Assembly (NCBI GenBank): GCA_913046275.1
Contig: CAJWSE010000065.1
Span: forward strand, 1 to 6,120
Direction of reading: 5' to 3'
DNA length: 6,120 nt
DNA from: an uncultured Phycisphaerae bacterium
Lineage (GTDB): Bacteria; Planctomycetota; Phycisphaerae; Phycisphaerales; SM1A02
The notes under the pieces were generated by a model. It saw only the letters and a list, made by a program, of their open reading frames with translations, was not told where the DNA came from and ran no database searches. Positions 1 to 5,670 of the stretch are shown piece by piece. The position numbers and the translations under genes were made by a program. Positions within the stretch are counted from its first letter, which is position 1; the number at the start of each line of letters is the position of its first letter.

Positions 1-72
1 CACAGGCTTGGCCAATAGGCTACCCAACCCCTTCCCAAGTCGTCGCTTTTGCTTCTTCTCTACTTCGGCCAT
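1..72 (-). CDS. parB: Probable chromosome-partitioning protein ParB (N-terminal 24 residues, cut by window edge)
   Basis: Only the first 24 codons are present; the gene runs off the left edge. The start is the ATG at 72-70, preceded by an AAGGAG Shine-Dalgarno 6 nt upstream. The visible protein is a short charged stretch (Lys/Arg at residues 6-11) followed by RLGKGLGSLL at 11-20. A basic RGLGRGLxxLL-like motif at the extreme N-terminus is characteristic of chromosomal ParB/Spo0J, where it contacts the ParA ATPase. ParB binds parS as a CTP-dependent clamp and helps segregate the origin. Two parS-like sites in the gap just upstream support the call. The DNA-binding and CTP-binding parts are outside the window, so the identity rests on the motif plus the parS context. 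No parA precedes it; the upstream same-strand gene is an ABC ATPase. All five lysine codons here are AAG, unlike the AAA-rich neighbours, but the sample is tiny. Confidence 0.72.
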   Translation of the reverse strand, partial: MAEVEKKQKRRLGKGLGSLLAKPV

Positions 73-78
73 TATGCA

Positions 79-84
79 CTCCTT
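79..84 (-). promoter_or_regulatory. Ribosome binding site of the parB-like gene
   Basis: The minus strand reads AAGGAG here, six bases before the ATG at 72. It is the strongest Shine-Dalgarno match in front of any gene in the window, and it fixes the start of the otherwise very short coding fragment. Confidence 0.7.
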
Positions 85-97
85 GCTCTTCGGCTAC

Positions 98-113
98 TGT
101 TCCACGTGGAACA
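98..113. promoter_or_regulatory. parS centromere site 1 (perfect 16-bp palindrome)
   Basis: The sequence is TGTTCCACGTGGAACA, a perfect palindrome built on CACGTG. It matches the well-known chromosomal parS consensus, in the C/G variant known from Pseudomonas rather than the T/A variant of Bacillus. ParB nucleates here. The site lies 26 bp upstream of the parB start, within the predicted 5' untranslated leader. Confidence 0.9.
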
Positions 114-133
114 CGGTTTCGCTTACATGCACC

Positions 134-162
134 TTTATCGCATGTTCCACGTAGAACGTCAA
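134..162 (-). promoter_or_regulatory. Predicted sigma70-type promoter of the parB-like gene, overlapping parS2
   Basis: On the minus strand the -35 element is TTGACG (162-157, 5/6 matches to consensus) and the -10 is GATAAA (139-134, 4/6). The spacer is exactly 17 bp, and a TGC immediately before the -10 fits an extended -10. Transcription would start near 127 and give a leader of about 55 nt. The degenerate parS2 occupies the spacer and touches the -35, so ParB bound there should block RNA polymerase. The promoter is predicted by eye only. Confidence 0.6.
143..158. promoter_or_regulatory. parS-like site 2 (degenerate copy)
   Basis: The sequence is TGTTCCACGTAGAACG. It is identical to parS1 except at two positions in the right half (G to A at the eleventh base, A to G at the sixteenth). 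It starts 45 bp from the start of parS1. The left half-site is intact, so weaker ParB binding is plausible. It lies between the -10 and -35 elements of the predicted parB promoter. Confidence 0.75.
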
Positions 163-176
163 CCCTAGGCAGGGGG

Positions 177-208
177 GAGTTCGACTCTTTTTAAGAGTCC
201 GATAACTC
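177..208. other. Imperfect hairpin spanning the ABC ATPase stop codon
   Basis: The inner arms GACTCTT (183-189) and AAGAGTC (193-199) pair perfectly around a 3-nt loop. Outer arms GAGTT (177-181) and AACTC (204-208) extend the stem across a small asymmetric internal loop. The TAA stop of the ABC gene is inside the structure. On the minus strand it is followed by a C-rich stretch and not a U-tract, so it is not a canonical intrinsic terminator. It may stabilise the 3' end of the ABC mRNA or separate it from parB. Confidence 0.4.
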
Positions 209-1324
209 TTCTACCGTCGTGGTAACCGTCGTAGACAGTGTTGTGCTGACAGAAGAAGTGACTATTTTAGGAACATTTAACGTATTTTCGTCAATTAAAG
301 GGACTATATCGCGTACGTTCACGTGAAAGTTCATTTTTTTACCAACTTTTCCAAGGTTGCTTGGGTTTACCTCGGCTACTCTTAGTATAAGGCCGCCTTG
401 TACTTCAATTTTATGTTGAGCAACTTCACCAAGATAAATTGTTTCTAGGCAGGTCCCAGAAAAACCATTTTTTTCAATAGCATCTTCGCAAATCTGAATA
501 GATTCTGGCCGGATTGAGCAGACAACTTGATTGCCAAGAACTGGCTTGCTCGATTGGAATGAGCCAAATGGAGTCACAAGCTCATTGTTTTCAACAGTAG
601 CTGGCACAAAGTTTGTTTCGCCAATGAATTCAGCTACAAATTTCGAGCAAGGGCTTTGATAAATTTCACTTGGTGTTCCTACTTGCTGTACGGTTCCATC
701 CTTCAGAATGGCCATTCGATCAGCAATTGATAAGGCTTCCTTTTGATCATGCGTAACATAAACGGTTGTTATGCCTAGATTTGTACATATCCTGCGAATT
801 TCACTTCTCATTTCAAGTCTCAATTTCGCATCTAAATTTGAGAGCGGCTCATCAAGAAGCAATACATCAGGCTCAACAACAATTGCTCTTGCTAGTGCTA
901 CCCGTTGTTGCTGCCCGCCAGATAGTTCATTTGGCTTTCGTTCAGCAAGATGCTCCATATGCACCTTTGAAAGTGCGTCTAAAGCACGTTTTTTTTGTAT
1001 TTCAGCTGATATTTTCCGAATTTTAAGCCCATATGCAACGTTTTCAGCAACTGTCATATGTGGCCAAAGCGCATAGCTCTGAAAGACCATGCCTGTATTT
1101 CTCTTATTCGGAGGCATATGGGTGACATCCTCATTACCAAACAGCACTGTTCCGGCTGTTGGGTCAATAAAACCTGCAAGCATTCTTAACAGTGTCGTTT
1201 TGCCACAACCAGATGGTCCAAGCAGGAAAAAGAGTTCGCCTGGGTTAATATCAAGGTCAATGCCTGCGACAGCTGTTGTCTGGCCATAGTTTTTTACTAG
1301 ATTCTTGAGATGTATTCCTGTCAT
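191..1324 (-). CDS. ABC transporter ATP-binding protein, PotA/FbpC-like (polyamine/iron/sugar importer type)
   Basis: This is a 377-residue cytoplasmic ATPase subunit of a binding-protein-dependent importer. All nucleotide-binding motifs are intact: Walker A GPSGCGKTT at 36-44, Q-loop Gln82, signature LSGGQQQR at 134-141, Walker B VLLLDEP at 154-160, D-loop SNLD at 162-165 and H-loop His192. Residues from about 240 to 345 match a TOBE-type regulatory domain containing an RPE motif. The length is normal for the family. I chose the ATG at 1324, where the protein reads MTGIHLKNLVKNYG as family members do. A start at 1372 would add 16 hydrophobic residues foreign to the family; neither start has a good Shine-Dalgarno. 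The C-terminus ends in an unusual Ser/Thr tail with three tandem (S/T)TT(L/V) units at 360-371. No permease or solute-binding gene is nearby, so the substrate cannot be assigned; PotA, FbpC and MalK-like relatives all remain possible. Confidence 0.9.
   Translation of the reverse strand: MTGIHLKNLVKNYGQTTAVAGIDLDINPGELFFLLGPSGCGKTTLLRMLAGFIDPTAGTVLFGNEDVTHMPPNKRNTGMVFQSYALWPHMTVAENVAYGLKIRKISAEIQKKRALDALSKVHMEHLAERKPNELSGGQQQRVALARAIVVEPDVLLLDEPLSNLDAKLRLEMRSEIRRICTNLGITTVYVTHDQKEALSIADRMAILKDGTVQQVGTPSEIYQSPCSKFVAEFIGETNFVPATVENNELVTPFGSFQSSKPVLGNQVVCSIRPESIQICEDAIEKNGFSGTCLETIYLGEVAQHKIEVQGGLILRVAEVNPSNLGKVGKKMNFHVNVRDIVPLIDENTLNVPKIVTSSVSTTLSTTVTTTVEELSDS
212..247 (-). repeat. Short tandem repeat coding for a Ser/Thr tetrapeptide tail
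   Basis: Three consecutive 12-nt units encode STTL, STTV and TTTV near the end of the ABC ATPase. At DNA level the octamer ACCGTCGT recurs at 213-220 and 225-232 (plus-strand reading), a 12-bp period. It looks like a small in-frame duplication. Confidence 0.55.
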
Positions 1325-1406
1325 AAATCGAAACAATAACAGCACAAGTTCAACGCTGCTTGTATTGAACATAAAGAAATTCGTTAGAAATCTCTTGGGG
1401 CTTGAA

Positions 1407-1434
1407 ATTATTCTTCGATGAACAGGGGGGACAA
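1407..1434 (-). promoter_or_regulatory. Candidate promoter of the ABC ATPase gene
   Basis: On the minus strand, TTGTCC (1434-1429) and AATAAT (1412-1407) are separated by 16 bp, with 4/6 and 5/6 matches to sigma70 elements. It would give a leader of about 75 nt before the ATG at 1324. The 125-bp gap 1325-1449 between the divergent ABC and DUF721 genes must hold promoters for both. I found no convincing plus-strand promoter there. Confidence 0.28.
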
Positions 1435-1449
1435 AGTAAGATATACCAA

Positions 1450-1788
1450 ATGGACGATGCTGCTTTTAAAATAAACCAACTCCAAAAGTGGCGAGCGCGA
1501 AAAGTCAAAGATATTTCCATTGATCATTCAATGAATCAAATATGCAAATCAATGCGCAAGACCACAAAACAGTTATCGGAAATCCAACAAGCATGGAATG
1601 AATTGGTGCCCCACCAATTTCAACATAACTCAATACCAATTTCTTTTAAGGGTGGGGTGCTTGAAGTTGCGGTAGACGCTTCGCCAACTGCTTATCAGAT
1701 GAATCGACTTGTACGAGCTGGTTTACTTCGGCAACTTCAAAAACGTTGCAGCGGTGCTCTAAAGAAAATCAAAGTCACTGTTGAGTAA
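1450..1788 (+). CDS. DUF721 / DciA-family protein (putative replicative-helicase loading factor)
   Basis: This 112-residue protein is the only plus-strand gene in the window. The core resembles the DUF721 (DciA) domain: a helical segment with AWNELVP at 48-54 (Trp49), then a strand-turn-helix segment GGVLEVAVDASP at 68-79 and NRLVRAGLLRQL at 85-96, and a final short strand (KIKVTVE). DciA proteins interact with the DnaB helicase and are thought to be the ancestral loaders in bacteria lacking DnaC or DnaI. Here the protein is little more than the domain itself and is rich in Lys/Arg/Gln, as expected for a nucleic-acid-associated factor. I chose the ATG at 1450, although its Shine-Dalgarno is weak. 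An in-frame TTG at 1402 would give 128 residues, but that extension overlaps the candidate ABC promoter and does not look like the family. The gene converges on the thioesterase gene with 5 bp between stops. Confidence 0.75.
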   Translation: MDDAAFKINQLQKWRARKVKDISIDHSMNQICKSMRKTTKQLSEIQQAWNELVPHQFQHNSIPISFKGGVLEVAVDASPTAYQMNRLVRAGLLRQLQKRCSGALKKIKVTVE

Positions 1789-1793
1789 ATAAT

Positions 1794-2174
1794 TTAAATA
1801 AAGATCTCATCTGGCAAACGCTGCGCTTCTCCCTGACTATTAATGCAAGCAAGCGTTGTAGTTGCTTTCGTGATGCATAATTCATCACGAAAAATCTCAT
1901 AGTTATGTATTAAACGAACCGCTGTGCTTTTTTGCAATGAAGTAACAATTGTAATGGTGTCATCATATTTTGCTGGTCGTATGTATTGAACATGTAAATC
2001 TGTAACAACAAAAAAGTATCCATTTGCTTCGAGTTTTTTATATAACTCGCCTTGTTCACGAAGTAATTCTGTTCGACCAATTTCAAGCCAAACTGGGTAA
2101 ACAGCATGGTGTGCGATTCCCATTGGATCACATTCGTTATAACGAACTTGTATTGTCTTAGTTGATTGCATCAT
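1794..2174 (-). CDS. YbgC-like acyl-CoA thioesterase (hotdog fold, 4-hydroxybenzoyl-CoA thioesterase family)
   Basis: A 126-residue single-domain hotdog protein, normal length for YbgC/FadM-type enzymes that hydrolyse acyl-CoA thioesters in the cytoplasm. The family signature is at the N-terminus: VRYNECDPMGIAHHAVYP at 10-27, with Asp16 in the position of the catalytic aspartate, followed by a helix with WLEIGRTELLREQG. The later strand HVQYIRPAKYDD matches the usual conserved segment. The natural chain length of its substrate cannot be read from sequence. I chose the ATG at 2174 because it overlaps the mnmE stop by one base (TAATG) and has AGGA five bases upstream. A second ATG at 2171 is equally possible; a TTG at 2189 would add five residues and has no support. 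It is the last gene of the minus-strand set. YbgC often sits with the envelope genes tolQR and pal, so pairing with mnmE here is different. Confidence 0.88.
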   Translation of the reverse strand: MMQSTKTIQVRYNECDPMGIAHHAVYPVWLEIGRTELLREQGELYKKLEANGYFFVVTDLHVQYIRPAKYDDTITIVTSLQKSTAVRLIHNYEIFRDELCITKATTTLACINSQGEAQRLPDEIFI

Positions 2175-2183
2175 TATTTTCCT
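2172..2183 (-). promoter_or_regulatory. Stop/start overlap and Shine-Dalgarno coupling mnmE to the thioesterase gene
   Basis: The minus strand reads AGGA (2183-2180), five bases, then TAATG-type overlap: the mnmE TAA is at 2176-2174 and the thioesterase ATG at 2174-2172. Terminating ribosomes are placed to restart on the next gene. The Shine-Dalgarno lies within the last mnmE codons. Confidence 0.65.
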
Positions 2184-3460
2184 ATGCAAAAAGAAGAAAA
2201 AATATCGCCAAGTAAATCATCAGGTGTAATATTGCCGGTGATACTACCTAACGAGTTCAGCGCGTCTCGCAACACACTTGCAACGAGCTCATCATCATTA
2301 ATATGGATTTCAATTTGCTGAAGTGAATGAAGCGCAAATGTTAAGGATTGAATGTGCCTGGGGTAAAGCGCAAGTGCGCCCTCCGAGGGGGTTGGAGTTG
2401 ATGCAATATGGTTTTCGATTATTTTGTCCAGCTCAGATAAACCACTTTCTGTAAAGGAAGATACAGAAATACCTTTACTGTCTTCAGAGATATCAGATTT
2501 AGTTTTGATAACAATCATATTATCGCGGGCTTCTGGCTCATTTTCTCCAGGGGGCACACACCAAAGAATAAGATCAGCCTGATCAATCTGTTTTTTTGCA
2601 TGCAACTGCATCGATTTGTTAAGGATGTTATCTGATTCTTCAAATCCAGCGACATCAGTGAGTAGTGCTTCCTTGTTACCAAACATAACAGGAGTTTGAA
2701 TAGCATCTCGAGTTGTTCCACCAACATCAGAACAGACGACCCGTTCGAATCCTGCAAGCTTGTTGAATAATGTCGACTTTCCCGCATTTATAGCTCCGGC
2801 TAGCACAACCGTAGGCAACTCAGCCAGCGATGCCATTGGAATAGTTCCATCTAAAATATTAGTTATTTTTTGTATTACTGTATCCGATGACTCAATTAGA
2901 GCTGAGTCTTCAATTGCAACTACATCCTCTTCTTCCGTAAAGTCAATTCCAGCTTCAACAAGAGCAAGTATTCTCTGGATTTCTTTTGCTATTGGTTCTA
3001 CTGTTTTGTGGAATGCGCCTTCTCGGAGCAAATTTGCGCCGGCCAGTTCATGATCGTTCGAAGCCCTTATAGTTGCACACACGCCCTCTGCTTCGCTTAA
3101 TGAAACATTACCATTGAAAAAAGCTCTAGCCGTGAACTCACCAGGCTCAGCAAATCGTCCTGCAGTAGTTTTGATTAGCAATTCACAAAGTGACTGAATC
3201 AGAGTGGAGTTATTAACAACTATACATTCAACGGTTTCTTGGCCAGTAAAAGACGCGTTTTTTGCATACCCCAGCAGAAGGGCTGGCAAACCACCTTCTT
3301 GCAATGGCACGACGTTTCGGACACATCGTTTGGTTTCAATAACAAGTGAATTCTGTTGAAGAAGATCGTGTATATCTTCACCGGTTAACCTAACGATTGC
3401 ATGTGTGGAGTTCCCGCGAGCTGAGCTAACAGCAATGATTGGTGTATCAACATCAAGCAT
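2174..3460 (-). CDS. mnmE: tRNA uridine-5-carboxymethylaminomethyl(34) synthesis GTPase MnmE
   Basis: MnmE works with MnmG (not in this window) to modify the wobble uridine of tRNAs reading two-fold degenerate codons, using methylene-tetrahydrofolate, GTP and FAD. The 428 residues show the full layout. The N-terminal folate-binding domain includes FTGQETVE at 71-78 and GRFAEPGEFTARAFFNG at 101-117. The inserted G domain has the P-loop GAINAGKST at 222-230, GTTRD at 248-252, the G3 motif DVAG at 269-272 and the G4 motif TKSD at 320-323. The C-terminal helical part ends in FCIGK with the conserved Cys425. The G3 and G4 motifs differ slightly from the usual DTAG and NKxD, and the protein is somewhat shorter than the typical 450 residues, yet no catalytic element is missing. 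It starts 5 nt after the yidC stop with no clear Shine-Dalgarno, so translation probably depends on coupling to yidC. Confidence 0.97.
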   Translation of the reverse strand: MLDVDTPIIAVSSARGNSTHAIVRLTGEDIHDLLQQNSLVIETKRCVRNVVPLQEGGLPALLLGYAKNASFTGQETVECIVVNNSTLIQSLCELLIKTTAGRFAEPGEFTARAFFNGNVSLSEAEGVCATIRASNDHELAGANLLREGAFHKTVEPIAKEIQRILALVEAGIDFTEEEDVVAIEDSALIESSDTVIQKITNILDGTIPMASLAELPTVVLAGAINAGKSTLFNKLAGFERVVCSDVGGTTRDAIQTPVMFGNKEALLTDVAGFEESDNILNKSMQLHAKKQIDQADLILWCVPPGENEPEARDNMIVIKTKSDISEDSKGISVSSFTESGLSELDKIIENHIASTPTPSEGALALYPRHIQSLTFALHSLQQIEIHINDDELVASVLRDALNSLGSITGNITPDDLLGDIFSSFCIGK

Positions 3461-3465
3461 GCAGC

Positions 3466-5646
3466 TTAGTCACGCTTTTTAAATGATTTTTTTTTCGCTT
3501 TGTTTTGCACTTTCTTTCGGCGTGCTTCCATAGCATCAGACCAGGCACGACCTTGCTTATCTTTCATCTTTCGAGGGCTATTAGTTTGTTTTGGTGTTGG
3601 CTCAAGAGGCATTGCATCAATGTGTTTTCGAATGCGTCTTGATTCAAGAATTCCAACAGAACTGGAAGTTAAAATATAAAGGGTTAATCCGGAAGGCGCT
3701 GAATAAAGCATAAGTGGGAACATTACTACCATCATGACACGCATGATTTTTTGTTGAGATTGTTGCTCTGGCGTAGTGGCCATACTTTGTGGTGACATAT
3801 ATTTTTGTTGCACAAAGAAAATTGCTCCCATCAATATTGGCAATAGATTTATTCCAGTTATGTTCCAAAAGAGAAAATATTTTGGTTCACTAAATTTTCC
3901 AAAAAAATGATCTGCAGAACTCAGATCAGCAAGGAATGGCCAATCTCCGAATAGTTGAAAGACACCAAAGAATGCTGGTTCTTGTCTGATGTCAAACATG
4001 AAGTACAGTAATGCATAAAGTGCAATCCAAATTGGCATTTGTAAAAACATAGGAAGACAGCCAAGCATCTGGAATGGGTTAACTCCATACTTTTGCATCA
4101 AAGCCATTTGTTCAGTTTGAACTCGTTTTGGTTCGTTCGGATATTTTTGTTTTAATTTGTCAATCTCTGGCTTAAGTTTTTGCATGACCTTGCCAAAGCG
4201 CTGCATATTTATTTGAGACCGTTTTGTTAGTGGGTGTAATATCCCTCGAACGATGAGTACTAGGAGTATGATTGCAAATCCCCAGTCGAATACAACATAC
4301 TGGTCAAGTGTCGTAAGTACGGTTGCAAGGAAGTCAGCAAGCCACTGGAATGTGCAAAAAGAACACATGCTTGACATTTCATACAGCACCAAATCTCGCA
4401 TATTCAGAGCAACATATGGCTGTTCATTGTCAAGAATAGAGCGTTTTAGAGGTCCTGCATAAACGTTCATGGAAAGATCATGGGTTGATTTCGCTGGAAC
4501 AGCAGTTTTTGGACTCCACAGGCCAGTCAATACAAACTGATTGTCTTCAGCACCTGCAACGGTACTTGTAATTTCTTCAACCGTATCAGTGAACGTGCGA
4601 GGACCTTCACCTTTTGCATTAATATTTGGGCAAATCGCAAGGGCAAAATAGCGATTCGTTGATGCAAACCAAGAAAGTTTATAACCTTCTTCTTTGGTTT
4701 CTTCGGTAGGCCAAATGGTTGTATCTTTTTCTCCCGTAACATCAGTAAATTCAAGGTAGAAATCATTTGATTGAATTGGCGCTGCATGATTTGGGTCATA
4801 TTCGTCTGATAGTTCCCAACCAAACCGGAAGCGCCTCCTATCCATGTATCTAGAACGATCAACCGTGAGTGTGCTTGGACCATATTGTAACCAACGAATG
4901 TCTATTTCTTTGTCAGTTTTGTTTTCTACTGTTTGTGCAAGATGTAATCCATATTCTTGACTTAGCGTCCATGTTCGGTGAATAATTGCAACAATATTCT
5001 TTTTAGAATCTACTACAGTTGCATCAAATGAGACAGATTTTTCTGTCGTTTTGATGAGCTTCCAATTGTTTGCTGCATCAAGTGCAACTTTTTGATTATT
5101 AATATCTATTTGAAAGGCGCCTAGAACTGGCTTTACTTGTGAACCAACAACACGTTCATCTACCAATCGATATAAGTCATTAAGTGACGGCTGTTCTCCG
5201 CCATCTTTTCGATATTTGTTCCAAGCAAGTTTGCCATCAACAGTCTCGAATATATCTGAAAATTGGATGCTACGAATGCCAGCACCTGCTTGTGAAAAAT
5301 ATATTTTGGTTTTCCATGTGTTAATGTCATTGAGTGAACCAAGAGAAATGGGTTCTTCTAATACAACTTGATTTTCTATATGCAGTCCATCAAAGGAGGT
5401 GCCAGCATTGCTTACAGATGACGCTTTTATAGGTACAGGTTCTTCGTTTTGTTTTGCAACTATAGAAACAGCGGTATTTTCGGGGCGTTTATCTTCAATA
5501 TTTTCTTGTGCGACTTTTTGAGTATTTTCTGTAGTGGCGAGCCCTTCACTCGAACGCTTCGGGCTTAAAATCATCACAAGAATAACGCTTGCTGCTGCTA
5601 AAAATACTATGAGTGGAATAATGCGCCGGCGTGCTTGTGGGGTCAT
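3466..5646 (-). CDS. yidC: Membrane protein insertase YidC
   Basis: YidC inserts and folds inner-membrane proteins, alone or with SecYEG. The 726-residue protein follows the Gram-negative plan. There is an N-terminal membrane anchor at about 10-28 after Arg/Arg/Arg, a low-complexity linker to about 90, and a large periplasmic beta-sandwich domain at about 90-410. The conserved insertase core contains membrane segments near 454-471, 531-552, 590-612 and 636-660. Arg467 in the first core segment is the hydrophilic-groove arginine that contacts substrates. The cytoplasmic C1 hairpin spans about 476-525 and is followed by NPFQMLGCLPMFLQMPIW at 523-540. The C-terminal tail (667-726) is strongly basic, ending in a lysine-rich run suited to ribosome contact. 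At 726 residues it is longer than typical proteobacterial YidC (about 550), from a larger periplasmic part and tail. A CxxC pair (Cys428, Cys431) lies just before the core. The start ATG has AGGA four bases upstream and follows the phosphoesterase stop by 24 bp. Confidence 0.97.
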   Translation of the reverse strand: MTPQARRRIIPLIVFLAAASVILVMILSPKRSSEGLATTENTQKVAQENIEDKRPENTAVSIVAKQNEEPVPIKASSVSNAGTSFDGLHIENQVVLEEPISLGSLNDINTWKTKIYFSQAGAGIRSIQFSDIFETVDGKLAWNKYRKDGGEQPSLNDLYRLVDERVVGSQVKPVLGAFQIDINNQKVALDAANNWKLIKTTEKSVSFDATVVDSKKNIVAIIHRTWTLSQEYGLHLAQTVENKTDKEIDIRWLQYGPSTLTVDRSRYMDRRRFRFGWELSDEYDPNHAAPIQSNDFYLEFTDVTGEKDTTIWPTEETKEEGYKLSWFASTNRYFALAICPNINAKGEGPRTFTDTVEEITSTVAGAEDNQFVLTGLWSPKTAVPAKSTHDLSMNVYAGPLKRSILDNEQPYVALNMRDLVLYEMSSMCSFCTFQWLADFLATVLTTLDQYVVFDWGFAIILLVLIVRGILHPLTKRSQINMQRFGKVMQKLKPEIDKLKQKYPNEPKRVQTEQMALMQKYGVNPFQMLGCLPMFLQMPIWIALYALLYFMFDIRQEPAFFGVFQLFGDWPFLADLSSADHFFGKFSEPKYFLFWNITGINLLPILMGAIFFVQQKYMSPQSMATTPEQQSQQKIMRVMMVVMFPLMLYSAPSGLTLYILTSSSVGILESRRIRKHIDAMPLEPTPKQTNSPRKMKDKQGRAWSDAMEARRKKVQNKAKKKSFKKRD

Positions 5647-5670
5647 GTTGTCCTACTTCCCATTAAGAAA

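Noticed and set aside
1..190. Possible replication origin beside parB
   Set aside because: parS sites mark origin-proximal DNA, but I found no cluster of DnaA boxes (TTATCCACA or close variants) and no AT-rich unwinding element. TTATCGCAT near 135-143 is a single poor match that belongs to the predicted -10 region.
269..323. MnmE G-domain motif changes (DVAG, TKSD) as a sign of inactivity
   Set aside because: Coordinates are residue numbers in MnmE. The key Asp and Gly of G3 and the Lys and Asp of G4 are kept, and T in place of N in G4 is known in active GTPases, so loss of function is not supported.
989..996. T8 run in the ABC gene as a slippage or decoding signal
   Set aside because: It encodes consecutive lysines (AAA codons) on the coding strand. 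Short A-runs are common here given the base composition, and no alternative frame of interest follows.
766..1289. Several plus-strand frames opposite the ABC ATPase
   Set aside because: They mirror the Walker and signature regions of a well-conserved gene, overlap one another, and lack family features.
1325..1372. Upstream start at 1372 for the ABC ATPase
   Set aside because: It adds 16 hydrophobic residues before the point where the family normally begins, with no Shine-Dalgarno to support it.
1402..1449. TTG start at 1402 for the DUF721 protein
   Set aside because: The extension has no family resemblance and no ribosome binding site, and it overlaps a candidate promoter for the divergent gene.
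1789..1800. AT palindrome ATTTAAAT between the convergent genes as a bidirectional terminator
   Set aside because: Eight A/T pairs with no loop and no GC stem would be too weak to terminate transcription.
2760..3053. 97-codon plus-strand frame opposite mnmE
   Set aside because: It is antisense to the conserved G domain of mnmE, has a Ser-rich composition typical of mirrored coding sequence, and shows no recognisable domain.
4527..4883. 118-codon minus-strand frame inside yidC
   Set aside because: It is out of frame within the periplasmic domain of YidC, with no Shine-Dalgarno and no recognisable motifs.
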